From NCBI GenBank assembly GCA_035535495.1, contig DATLQA010000233.1, positions 1 through 64,000 of the forward strand: DNA of 64,000 bases, given 5' to 3'. Positions within the stretch are counted from its first letter, which is position 1. Every line of letters begins with the position of its first letter. The DNA is from DASUZB01 sp035535495. Its GTDB lineage: Bacteria > Actinomycetota > CALGFH01. Position numbers and translations under genes: made by a program. The notes beneath the pieces are model-generated. The model was not told where the DNA came from. It ran no database searches and saw only the letters and a list, made by a program, of their open reading frames with translations. Positions 48,911 to 56,065 of the stretch are shown here, in pieces.

Positions 48911-50401
48911 ATGAGCGTCCTGAAGACCAAGCCGGTCGAGCAGTGCATCAGCGACACCGAGGTGGAGGGGCACCAGCTCCGCCGCGACCTGTCCGCCCTC
49001 GACCTGACCGTCTTCGGCGTCGGGGTCACCATCGGCACCGGTATCTTCGTGCTCACCGGGGTGGCCGCCGCCACCAAGGCCGGTCCGGCCATCGCGCTGT
49101 CCTTCGTGGTCGCCGCAGTCGCCTGCGCCCTCGCCGGGCTGTGCTACGCCGAGCTGGCCAGCGCCGTGCCGGTGGCCGGCAGCGCCTACACCTTCTCCTA
49201 CGCCACCCTGGGCGAGCTGATCGCCTGGATCATCGGCTGGGACCTGGTGCTCGAATTCACCCTCGGCGGAGCGGCGGTGGCCAAGGGCTGGTCCAAGTAC
49301 CTGGTCGAGCTGCTGCCGTTCACCCTCCCCGCCAGCATCGCCGGTGACAGCCCGACGGTCGACGTGCCCGCCGCGTTGGTGGTGGCCGCGCTCACCGTGG
49401 TCGCGATCATCGGGGTGAAGTTCAGCGCACGCTTCAACAGCCTCCTGGTCGCCGTCAAGGTCGCGGTGGTGCTGCTGTTCATCGCCGTCGGCCTGACCGC
49501 GGTCAAGGCGAGCAACTGGAGCCCGTTCATCCCGCCGGCCGCCAAGGCGCCCAAGGCGGTGACCGCCGTCGAGACCGGCACGCCAGTGATCCAGCTGCTG
49601 CTCGGGCAGGAGCCGCTCGACTACGGCCTGCTCGGCATCGGCTTCGGCGCCGCCATCGTGTTCTTCGCCTTCATCGGCTTCGACGTGATCGCCACCACCG
49701 CCGAGGAGGTCCGCCGGCCGCAGCGCGACCTGCCCATCGGCATCCTCGGCTCGCTGGCCATCTGCACCGTGCTCTACGTGATCGTCTCGGTGGTGATGAC
49801 CGGCCTGCTCCGCTACACCGAGCTGAACGACGCCGCGCCGATGGCCAAGGCGCTCAAGGCCAACGGCCTCGACCTGGCCGCCAGCCTGGTCTCGCTCGGC
49901 GCCCTCGCCGGCCTCACCACGGTCATCCTGGTGCTGATGATGGGCCAGGCCCGGGTCCTGTTCGCCATGAGCCGCGACCGGCTGCTCCCCGAGGGGCTGG
50001 CCAAGGTCCACCCGACCTTCCGCACCCCGTGGATCATCTCGCTGCTCACCGGCACGGTGATCGCGGTGATCACCGCCCTGGTGGACCTGGAGACCCTGGC
50101 CGACCTGGTGAACATCGGCACGCTGTTCGCCTTCGTGCTGGTCTCGATCGGGGTGGTGGTGCTGCGTCGCACGCGGCCCGACCTGCAGCGCGCCTTCCGC
50201 ACCCCGGCGGTGCCGCTGATCCCCGCCCTGGCCGTGGTCGCCTGCCTGTTCCTGATGCTGAACCTCGGCACCCACACCTGGTACCGCTTCCTCGCCTGGA
50301 TGGTGATCGGCCTGGTGGTCTACTTCTTCTACGGCCGGCGCCGCAGCCGCCTGGCCACCGGCGAGAAGACGGTGGCCACCGGCGACGGTCAGGCGCGGTA
50401 G
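48911..50401 (+). CDS. APC family amino-acid permease (cationic amino acid transporter type)
   Basis: This 496-residue protein has twelve to thirteen helices. It includes VTIGTGIFVLTGVAA (the unwound TM1 substrate site), GLCYAELASAVPVAGSAYTF in TM2-3, FFAFIGFDVIATTAEEVRRP in TM6 and RVLFAMSRDRLLPEGLAKVH after TM8. These match CAT/YfnA-like transporters for amino acids. Substrate is not determinable. ATG 48911 follows GAGAGG. It is not obviously part of the glycan pathway; it converges with a GNAT gene. Confidence 0.9.
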   Translation: MSVLKTKPVEQCISDTEVEGHQLRRDLSALDLTVFGVGVTIGTGIFVLTGVAAATKAGPAIALSFVVAAVACALAGLCYAELASAVPVAGSAYTFSYATLGELIAWIIGWDLVLEFTLGGAAVAKGWSKYLVELLPFTLPASIAGDSPTVDVPAALVVAALTVVAIIGVKFSARFNSLLVAVKVAVVLLFIAVGLTAVKASNWSPFIPPAAKAPKAVTAVETGTPVIQLLLGQEPLDYGLLGIGFGAAIVFFAFIGFDVIATTAEEVRRPQRDLPIGILGSLAICTVLYVIVSVVMTGLLRYTELNDAAPMAKALKANGLDLAASLVSLGALAGLTTVILVLMMGQARVLFAMSRDRLLPEGLAKVHPTFRTPWIISLLTGTVIAVITALVDLETLADLVNIGTLFAFVLVSIGVVVLRRTRPDLQRAFRTPAVPLIPALAVVACLFLMLNLGTHTWYRFLAWMVIGLVVYFFYGRRRSRLATGEKTVATGDGQAR

Positions 50402-50409
50402 CCGCGACC

Positions 50410-51180
50410 TCAGGTGGACGGCGGGGCCGGGACCGGCCTGCCGACCAGGTGGAGCCGGTCGCGGCGGGCCAGGGTGAAGCCGAGCTTGGCGGCGACCCGC
50501 AGGCTGGCCAGGTTGTCGGGCGAGGTCGTCCAGGTCGGCGTCCGGCCGCGGCGGCGGATGTCGTGGCAGACGGCGGCGGCGCAGGCGGTGGACAGCCCGA
50601 GGCGGCGGTGCGCCGGCTCGGTGGCCACGCCGATGTCCTCGTACCGCCAGCCGGCGAAGAACGGGCAGGCCACCGCGGCCAATCGGCCATCCACGAACGC
50701 CCCGCACCCCATGCCGCTGGCGGCCAGCCCGGCGGGGCCGCCCCAGGTCCCGGAGATCCAACCCGTCTCGCCGCCGAGGCCGGCGAGCGCGCCGGCGTCG
50801 GCCGGGACGAGCCGGCGCACCACCTGCCCGGGCGGGAGCGCGGGACTCCGCGCCGGGAGCCGCTCCTGCGTGAGGATCACCCGTGGCCACTCGTGCACCT
50901 CACCGAACGCCGCCCGCAACAGCGGCACGAACGGCTCGGCCGCGTCCACGAAGCCGGTGACCTGGCCGCGCAGCTCGCCCGGGTCGAGCGCGCCCGGGTC
51001 CCCGGCGAGCAGGTAGTTGCCGGCCGACTCCACCACCAGCGCCCGCGGGTCGGGCCAGCGGTCCGCCAGGCACCGGCCGTGACCGGTCAGGATCACGTGC
51101 TGGGCGACCAGCGGACCGGGCCGCTCTGGCAGGAACCACCCGCGGACGGCCGCGAGCTGCTCACCCGTGACCGGCACCAT
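50410..51180 (-). CDS. GNAT family N-acetyltransferase
   Basis: This 256-residue protein has a weakly conserved N-terminal half and a C-terminal GNAT domain (~130-250): GAFVDGRLAAVACPFFAG, DIGVATEPAHRRLGLSTACA with the acetyl-CoA loop, and TSPDNLASLRVAAKLGFTLA. The substrate is unknown. ATG 51180 is the family-like start, 20 bases from the fbiB stop; it may be transcribed with the F420 genes as the third gene of that operon. Confidence 0.75.
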   Translation of the reverse strand: MVPVTGEQLAAVRGWFLPERPGPLVAQHVILTGHGRCLADRWPDPRALVVESAGNYLLAGDPGALDPGELRGQVTGFVDAAEPFVPLLRAAFGEVHEWPRVILTQERLPARSPALPPGQVVRRLVPADAGALAGLGGETGWISGTWGGPAGLAASGMGCGAFVDGRLAAVACPFFAGWRYEDIGVATEPAHRRLGLSTACAAAVCHDIRRRGRTPTWTTSPDNLASLRVAAKLGFTLARRDRLHLVGRPVPAPPST

Positions 51181-51201
51181 CGCGCCCCTCCCCGCGCCGA
51201 C

Positions 51202-52560
51202 CTACCGGTCGATCAGGCCGGAGCTCGGCGGGGTCGCCGGTGGGGGAGTGGCGTCCGGGCCGGAGCGGCCGGCGGCCAGCGCGCCGAGGGGGAGCCAGCC
51301 GCCGGGGAGGTCGAGCGCCCTGGCGGCGGCCTGGCGGTGTGACGGCCCGGCGGGGACCCACGCCGCCGCCATGCCCTGGGCGCGGAGGGCGAGCAGCAGG
51401 GCCTGGGTGAACGCGCCGGCGGCCAGCTCGTCCGCTGGCCCGGCGCCGGCCAGGCAAACCACCAGCAGCACCGGCGCCAGCGCGGCCAGGGCGGCCCGCT
51501 CCGCTCCGCCGGACGCCTCGTCCTGGGCGGGTGCCGCCCCGGCGGCGGTGCCGAGGCCTGGCAGGGCCGGCGCGTTCTCGCCGGCCGGTTCCGGCCTGGT
51601 GGCGGCCAGCCAGCGCTCGCGGGCGGCGGCCGAGACGACCCGGACCACCGGGGGGGCCGGCCAGGGCGCGGCCAGGGTGGCGGCCTCGACGGCCCGCTCG
51701 ACCAGGGCCGGGTCGACCGGGTCGGGGAGCAGGGCGGCGGGTCGGCCAGCACCCTCGAGGAAGGCGAGCAGCTCCTCCGGCGCGCCGGCGGTGCGGAACA
51801 GGTCGTCGGATGCCGGGCGGACGAGGTCGCGGGCGGTGCCGTCCCCTGGCGGGCGTGCCACCCCGCGGAGCAGCGCGGCGGGGACCCGGGCGAGCTTCCC
51901 CTTGACCAGGTCGGCAGCCGCGGCCACCTCGTCGGGCACGGCCGTCTCGGTGACCTCGAGCACGCGGCCGTCGCCGTCCGGGCGGCCGCGGTAGTCGGCC
52001 AGGGCGCCCATGCCGGCCAGCCCGACGGCGACGTCGGTCTGGCCAAGCCGCCAGGGCCGGCCGAGGGTGTCGGTGACCACCACGGCGAGGTCGGCGCCGG
52101 TCGCGGCGGCCAGGGCGGCGCGCAGCCTGGCGGCCGAGGCGTCCGGGTCCTCGGGCAGGGGCACCAGCGCGTCGCCGCCGGCGTTGGACGCGTCGATCAG
52201 GGCGTTCGCCCCGACCAGGCCATGCCGGGTCTCGGCGATCACCAGCCGGCCGCGCCTGGCCACCACCCGGACGGTCTCGGCGGCGACCGTCTCGCGGTGG
52301 ATCCGCTCGCGCTCGGCCTCCTCGGCCGGCAGCGGCACCAGGCGGCCTTCGGCCTTGGCGACCACCTTGGAGGTCACCGCCAGCACGTCGCCGTCGCGCA
52401 ACCGCTCGCCGGCGGCCTCGACCCCGTCCAGCAGCAGCCTGACCAGGTCGTCGCCCGCCCGGATCTCGGGCAGCCCGGGCAGGGGGATCACGCTCACCAC
52501 GCCGGGCCGCCCGGGCGCCGCGGCGCCCGGCCCGTCCTTGGCAGGCGGCGGGGTGCTCAT
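51202..52560 (-). CDS. fbiB: Coenzyme F420:L-glutamate ligase with nitroreductase-like C-domain
   Basis: This 452-residue protein has two domains. Residues ~20-255 are CofE: IPLPGLPEIRAGDDLVRLLL, DGDVLAVTSKVVAKAEGR, HGLVGANALIDASNAGGDAL and VTDTLGRPWRLGQTDVAVGL. They add glutamates to F420-0 using GTP. Residues ~270-452 form the nitroreductase-like domain that, in mycobacteria, reduces dehydro-F420-0 with FMN. The length equals mycobacterial FbiB (~448). Its ATG overlaps the fbiA stop (ATGA). It would supply F420 for the LLM oxidoreductase at 470. Confidence 0.93.
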   Translation of the reverse strand: MSTPPPAKDGPGAAAPGRPGVVSVIPLPGLPEIRAGDDLVRLLLDGVEAAGERLRDGDVLAVTSKVVAKAEGRLVPLPAEEAERERIHRETVAAETVRVVARRGRLVIAETRHGLVGANALIDASNAGGDALVPLPEDPDASAARLRAALAAATGADLAVVVTDTLGRPWRLGQTDVAVGLAGMGALADYRGRPDGDGRVLEVTETAVPDEVAAAADLVKGKLARVPAALLRGVARPPGDGTARDLVRPASDDLFRTAGAPEELLAFLEGAGRPAALLPDPVDPALVERAVEAATLAAPWPAPPVVRVVSAAARERWLAATRPEPAGENAPALPGLGTAAGAAPAQDEASGGAERAALAALAPVLLVVCLAGAGPADELAAGAFTQALLLALRAQGMAAAWVPAGPSHRQAAARALDLPGGWLPLGALAAGRSGPDATPPPATPPSSGLIDR

Positions 52561-53489
52561 AGCGCCGAGAGCGCGGTCTTGGCCAGGGCGGCGGCGTCCT
52601 CGACGGTGTGCATGATGGTGGGGGCGACCAGCGCCCGCAGCCCCAGCGCGGTCACGTCCTCGGCCTGGCCGGCGTCGAGGAGGTCGAGGACGAACGCGTC
52701 GACCAGGTCGGCGTAGAGGCCGGCCACGCCGCGGGCGGACACCTCCACCTCCCAGGCGGGCAGGAGCTTGTCCGCCATGCCGCGCACCGGCGCGCCGGCC
52801 ACGATCGGGGTCACGGCCACCTTGGCGCAGGTGGCGGCCTGCACCGCCTCGACCACGCCGGGCACCGCCAGGATCGGGGCGATCGAGACGACCGGGTTGG
52901 AGGGGCAGACCACGATGCCGTCCGCGGCGGCCAGCGCGTCGAGCACGCCCGGCGCCGGGCGTGCCCGCTGGACGCCCTCGAAGCGGACTCGCCGGACCGG
53001 ATCGCGTGCCTGGCGGCCCACCCACCACTCCTGGAAGCTCAGGTCGGTCGGGCCGTCCGGCCCGTCGACCTCGACCCGGGTCTCGACCCGGTCGTCGCTC
53101 ATCGGCAGCAGGTGGGCGGCGACCCCCATGCGGTCGCAGAGCTCGGCCGTCACCTGGCTGAGGCTGGCGCCTTCGGCCAGGCGGCGGGTGCGGTACAGAT
53201 GGGTGGCGATGTCCCGGTCGCCAAGGCCGAACCAGCCAGGCTCGCCCAGGCGGACCAGCGCGTCGCGGACGTTCCAGGTCTCGCCGGCGAGCCCCCAGCC
53301 GCGCTCGGAGTCGGCCCTGCCGGCCAGGGTGTAGGTGACCGAGTCCAGGTCCGGCGAGATCGCCAGCCCGTGCATGCGCAGGTCGTCACCGGTGTTGACG
53401 ACCACCACGAGCTGCTCGGCCGGGTGGATGCGGACGAGCCCTCGCAGGAACCGGCCGGCCCCGACGCCGCCCGCGAGCGCCACCAGCAT
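52557..53489 (-). CDS. fbiA: 2-phospho-L-lactate / phosphoenolpyruvate transferase (CofD/FbiA)
   Basis: This 310-residue protein has MLVALAGGVGAGRFLRGLV (GGxGA), VVVNTGDDLRMHGLAISPDL, GWGLAGETW, FGLGDRDIATHLYRT, VVCPSNPVVSIAPILAVPGV and IVAGAPVRGMADKLL. It joins the activated phospho-donor to Fo, forming (dehydro-)F420-0. ATG 53489 is chosen over 53525 because GGAGG sits six bases upstream and the glycine motif follows at once. The fbiC gene for Fo is not in the window. Coupled to fbiB. Confidence 0.93.
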   Translation of the reverse strand: MLVALAGGVGAGRFLRGLVRIHPAEQLVVVVNTGDDLRMHGLAISPDLDSVTYTLAGRADSERGWGLAGETWNVRDALVRLGEPGWFGLGDRDIATHLYRTRRLAEGASLSQVTAELCDRMGVAAHLLPMSDDRVETRVEVDGPDGPTDLSFQEWWVGRQARDPVRRVRFEGVQRARPAPGVLDALAAADGIVVCPSNPVVSIAPILAVPGVVEAVQAATCAKVAVTPIVAGAPVRGMADKLLPAWEVEVSARGVAGLYADLVDAFVLDLLDAGQAEDVTALGLRALVAPTIMHTVEDAAALAKTALSAL

Positions 53490-53521
53490 CTGCCGCCTCC
53501 GTCGTCTACGGTCCGCCCTGG

Positions 53522-53602
53522 GCACGGGCTGACGCCTGGCTGGGTCCGGGCGCAGTCTGCCACCGCGTCAACCGGCCCCGCCAACCGGGCAGGCGTCCGT
53601 GC
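53522..53602 (-). terminator. Possible structured terminator between the DUF5667 gene and fbiA
   Basis: GCACGG (53522-53527) and ACGCCTG (53532-53538) pair with CCGTGC (53597-53602) and CAGGCGT (53590-53596), enclosing about 50 bases. It lies directly after the DUF5667 stop on the minus strand. Confidence 0.35.
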
Positions 53603-53610
53603 TCGGGCGG

Positions 53611-54453
53611 CTAGGTGCTGCTGGGAGGCGGCGGCTGGGGCTGGGTGGCGCCCCGCTGCTGCTTCTGCTGCTTCGCGCTGACCAGCGCCTTCTGGGCGAC
53701 CTGGATCGCCTCATTGGCGGCGGGCGAGGTCTTGGGAAGCGCCATGGCCACGCTGGTGAGGCGGATGATCTGCCGGTCCTGGACCTCGACGAGGCCTTGC
53801 CGCAGGGCGACCGCCCGCTTGTCGTCGAGTTCCTGCAGCTGGGCCTGGTCGACCGCTTGGGCGGCGGCGTCGACCGAGGCGCGGAGGCTCAGGATGGCGT
53901 CGGGGACGCGGTCCATCTGGCGGGCGTTGGCCAGACGGGTCAGCTCGCTCAGCCGGACGTCGGCGATGCGCATGCGCTCGCGCGCGGCGCCCGTCGGCGA
54001 CCAGCCCAGCGAGACCAGGCGGACCTCCTCGACGGAGAGCTTCACCGGGTAGAGGGGCTGTCCCGGCAGGGCGTTGCCGGAGGCCATCGTGGCCGGGATG
54101 AGCAGCAGGGCGGCCGCTAGCAAGGCGGTGGCGACGCGGCGGCGCAGCCGCGACGGCCGCACCTGGCTCGCGGCGGGGTCGACCGGCTGGAGCTGGACGA
54201 CGTCGGTGCCGATGCGCCGGCGCGTCCCGTTGGCCGAGAAGGTGATCGGAGCGAGCCTTGGCGTACCGATCGCATGGTTCAGATGCCGGCGCGCGACGCC
54301 CGGATCGAGCGTCACCGTCGCCAGCTCCGCCCGCAGGGCGGTGGCCACCGCGACCAGCGGGGCGAGTTCCACCGAGACGTAGCGGTCAGACCCGCCCGCG
54401 GGCGCGTCCAGCAGCGCGTCCAGCTCGTCGTCGAGGCTCAACGGCCTCCCCAT
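53611..54453 (-). CDS. DUF5667 membrane protein, putative partner of the sigma factor
   Basis: This 280-residue protein has a cytoplasmic segment of ~115 residues (SLDDELDALLDAP, then LAPLVAVATALRAELATVTL), one helix (~117-135, ATALLAAALLLIPATMASG), then the DUF5667 outer part with LPGQPLYPVKLSVEEVRL followed by helical repeats. The gene lies 2 bases after the sigma-factor stop, and a TTG six bases upstream would overlap it. The membrane topology and coupling suggest an anti-sigma or signal-sensing role, but no anti-sigma domain is recognised. Confidence 0.7.
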   Translation of the reverse strand: MGRPLSLDDELDALLDAPAGGSDRYVSVELAPLVAVATALRAELATVTLDPGVARRHLNHAIGTPRLAPITFSANGTRRRIGTDVVQLQPVDPAASQVRPSRLRRRVATALLAAALLLIPATMASGNALPGQPLYPVKLSVEEVRLVSLGWSPTGAARERMRIADVRLSELTRLANARQMDRVPDAILSLRASVDAAAQAVDQAQLQELDDKRAVALRQGLVEVQDRQIIRLTSVAMALPKTSPAANEAIQVAQKALVSAKQQKQQRGATQPQPPPPSST

Positions 54454-54455
54454 CG

Positions 54456-55157
54456 TCAACCCTCCTCCTGTGAAGGCAGGCGATCAGGAGGGCCGGATAG
54501 ATACGGGTTGTCGTCTGGCAGATCGTCTTCCGGCTGGTCGGTGCGGAGCTCGAGCACCCGCGCCAGGCTGGCCAGACCGCGGTGCTGCAACGACTTGACC
54601 GCGCCGGTGGTCTTGCCGAGGGTGGTGGCCACCTCCGGGGCGGTCAGCCCGGCCGCCAGCCGGAGCAGCAGGACCTCGCGCTGGTCGGTGGAGAGCTGCT
54701 GGAGGGCCGCCATCACCCGGCTGGCGTCGAGCCGCTCGATCGCCAGGTCCTGCGGGTCGGGCGCGTTCTCGACCAGGGCGGCCTCGTCGAGCACGTCGTC
54801 GAGGTTCTCGGTGCGGACCCTGGCGACCCGGCGCCGGTAGTCGTAGAGGTCGTGGCGGGCGATGCGGAACAGCCAGCCGCCGAGCTTGTTGATCTCGCCG
54901 CGGAACCCGGGCAGGGATTCGATCGCGGCGGTGAAGACCGTGCCGGTGAGGTCCTCGGCCGCGTGGCGGTCGCCGACCGCGGCGACGAAGAAGCGCAGCA
55001 GCGCTGGCGCGTATGCCTGGTAGATGCGCGTGACCGCGGCGGGGTCGCGGCGACGGGCCGCGACCAGGTCAGCCGCGGTGAGTTCGATCCCGCTCGCGAT
55101 CACGACCCCGGGAGCCCCGGGGGTGGGCGAGGTGCGTGTGGTCTTGAACACGAACAT
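54456..55157 (-). CDS. ECF-like RNA polymerase sigma-70 factor
   Basis: This 233-residue protein has region 2 (~30-105; RIYQAYAPALLRFFVAAVGD, HAAEDLTGTVFTAAIESL, FRIARHDLYDYRRR) and region 4 (~150-215; QQLSTDQREVLLLRLAAGLT, EVATTLGKTTGAVKSLQHRG). No region 3. It would direct polymerase to a small regulon. The start ATG 55157 has a -10-like TAGACC ending nine bases upstream and no usable ribosome site, so the mRNA may be leaderless. It is coupled to a DUF5667 membrane protein and divergent from whiB. Confidence 0.88.
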   Translation of the reverse strand: MFVFKTTRTSPTPGAPGVVIASGIELTAADLVAARRRDPAAVTRIYQAYAPALLRFFVAAVGDRHAAEDLTGTVFTAAIESLPGFRGEINKLGGWLFRIARHDLYDYRRRVARVRTENLDDVLDEAALVENAPDPQDLAIERLDASRVMAALQQLSTDQREVLLLRLAAGLTAPEVATTLGKTTGAVKSLQHRGLASLARVLELRTDQPEDDLPDDNPYLSGPPDRLPSQEEG

Positions 55158-55166
55158 CCCTCAGAA

Positions 55167-55172
55167 GGTCTA
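55167..55172 (-). promoter_or_regulatory. -10 box (TAGACC) for the sigma factor
   Basis: On the minus strand TAGACC ends nine bases before ATG 55157. Two ATCAGGC repeats lie just upstream and may be part of an autoregulated promoter. Confidence 0.4.
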
Positions 55173-55269
55173 TCAGGCGGCGTAGAGGCTATCCGATCAG
55201 GCCGGATATGCACGAGTCCCAAGAGGCTCCGTTACGTCACAGCTTGATGGCGGCCGCGTACCAAACTGC

Positions 55270-55299
55270 TTGATTCTGCCTCTCAAGCTGGCGCAGAAT
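55270..55299 (+). promoter_or_regulatory. Candidate whiB promoter
   Basis: TTGATT (55270-55275), an 18-base spacer and CAGAAT (55294-55299) resemble a weak -35/-10 promoter 66 bases before the whiB ATG, within a lower-GC divergent region. Confidence 0.35.
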
Positions 55300-55364
55300 G
55301 CCACCGATGTAATTACGGCCATGGAGCTACGTACCACGCCGCCGCGAGCACGAAAGAGGCCGGG

Positions 55365-55607
55365 ATGACCACACTCCCCCTCGTCGAACCGCAAGCCTGG
55401 TACGAGCAGGCTGCCTGCCTGCAGGCCAATGCCGACTGCTTCTTCCCGGAGAAGGGCGGCTCCACCCGCGAGGCCAAGCGGATCTGCTCGACCTGCACCG
55501 TTCGCCTCGAATGCCTGCAATATGCTCTCGCCAACGACGAACGCTTCGGCATCTGGGGCGGTCTGAGCGAGCGCGAGCGCCGGCGGCTCAAGCGCCTGGC
55601 GTCCTAG
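55365..55607 (+). CDS. whiB: WhiB-family iron-sulfur transcriptional regulator
   Basis: This 80-residue protein has the Wbl cluster cysteines C18, C41, C44 and C50 (C-x2-C-x5-C), one extra cysteine C25, the GIWGG turn (62-66) and a basic C-terminus (RERRRLKRL). Wbl proteins bind the primary sigma factor through a [4Fe-4S] cluster and control division or stress genes. Synteny with fbiA and manB suggests the WhiB2/WhmD type linked to cell division. ATG 55365 follows AGAGG. Confidence 0.93.
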   Translation: MTTLPLVEPQAWYEQAACLQANADCFFPEKGGSTREAKRICSTCTVRLECLQYALANDERFGIWGGLSERERRRLKRLAS

Positions 55608-55615
55608 CGCCCTCC

Positions 55616-55636
55616 CTGCGGAGAAATGCTCCGCAG
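55616..55636 (+). terminator. whiB terminator hairpin
   Basis: CTGCGGAG (55616-55623) pairs perfectly with CTCCGCAG (55629-55636) around a 5-base loop, nine bases after the whiB stop. A T-rich stretch follows near 55650. Confidence 0.7.
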
Positions 55637-55814
55637 TCCCACGTAGGCAGTTCTTTGTATCTTTCTTCGTGGTCGCCGGCTGCCGCATGGGTGCCGCGGA
55701 TTGCCCCGGACGGGCGCGTCCGGGCGGCCGGATCTTCCCGCCGGCGCCACCCGGACGCGGGCACGCGGGTGGGGCGCTGACCGGCACGGATGCGTTGCAG
55801 CAGCCCAAGCGTGG

Positions 55815-55857
55815 TAGGATCCGTCCCGCCCGTGGGGAGGTCATCCATCCCCACGGG
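55815..55857 (+). promoter_or_regulatory. -10 box followed by a 5' hairpin in the leader of the GT2-DUF5719 operon
   Basis: TAGGAT (55815-55820) would start transcription near 55828. Exactly there, CCCGTGGGGA (55829-55838) pairs perfectly with TCCCCACGGG (55848-55857), followed by TATTTGTC. This is either a 5'-end stabilising hairpin, an attenuator or a second terminator for whiB. About 200 further bases of leader precede the GTG at 56066 and hold no recognised RNA family. Confidence 0.5.
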
Positions 55858-56065
55858 TATTTGTCATGGCTTATACAGTCGACGGGTGCATCGAGCCGTG
55901 ACGGATGAACGAGGGTGGAATGGTCAAGGTGGCAAAATACGCGGACACGGTGCCGTAGGAGCGGGCACGCACGTGAGGACGCCGGACCGACTCGAACCTG
56001 CCGACAGGCAAGCCCCGCATCCCTGACAACGTCACCACCCCCCACGCTCAGGAGACGCATCGCCA

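Noticed and set aside
55815..56065. Possible c-di-AMP (ydaO), SAM or other known riboswitch in the leader
   Set aside because: None of the conserved core motifs of these classes could be found; kept only as an unexplained structured leader.
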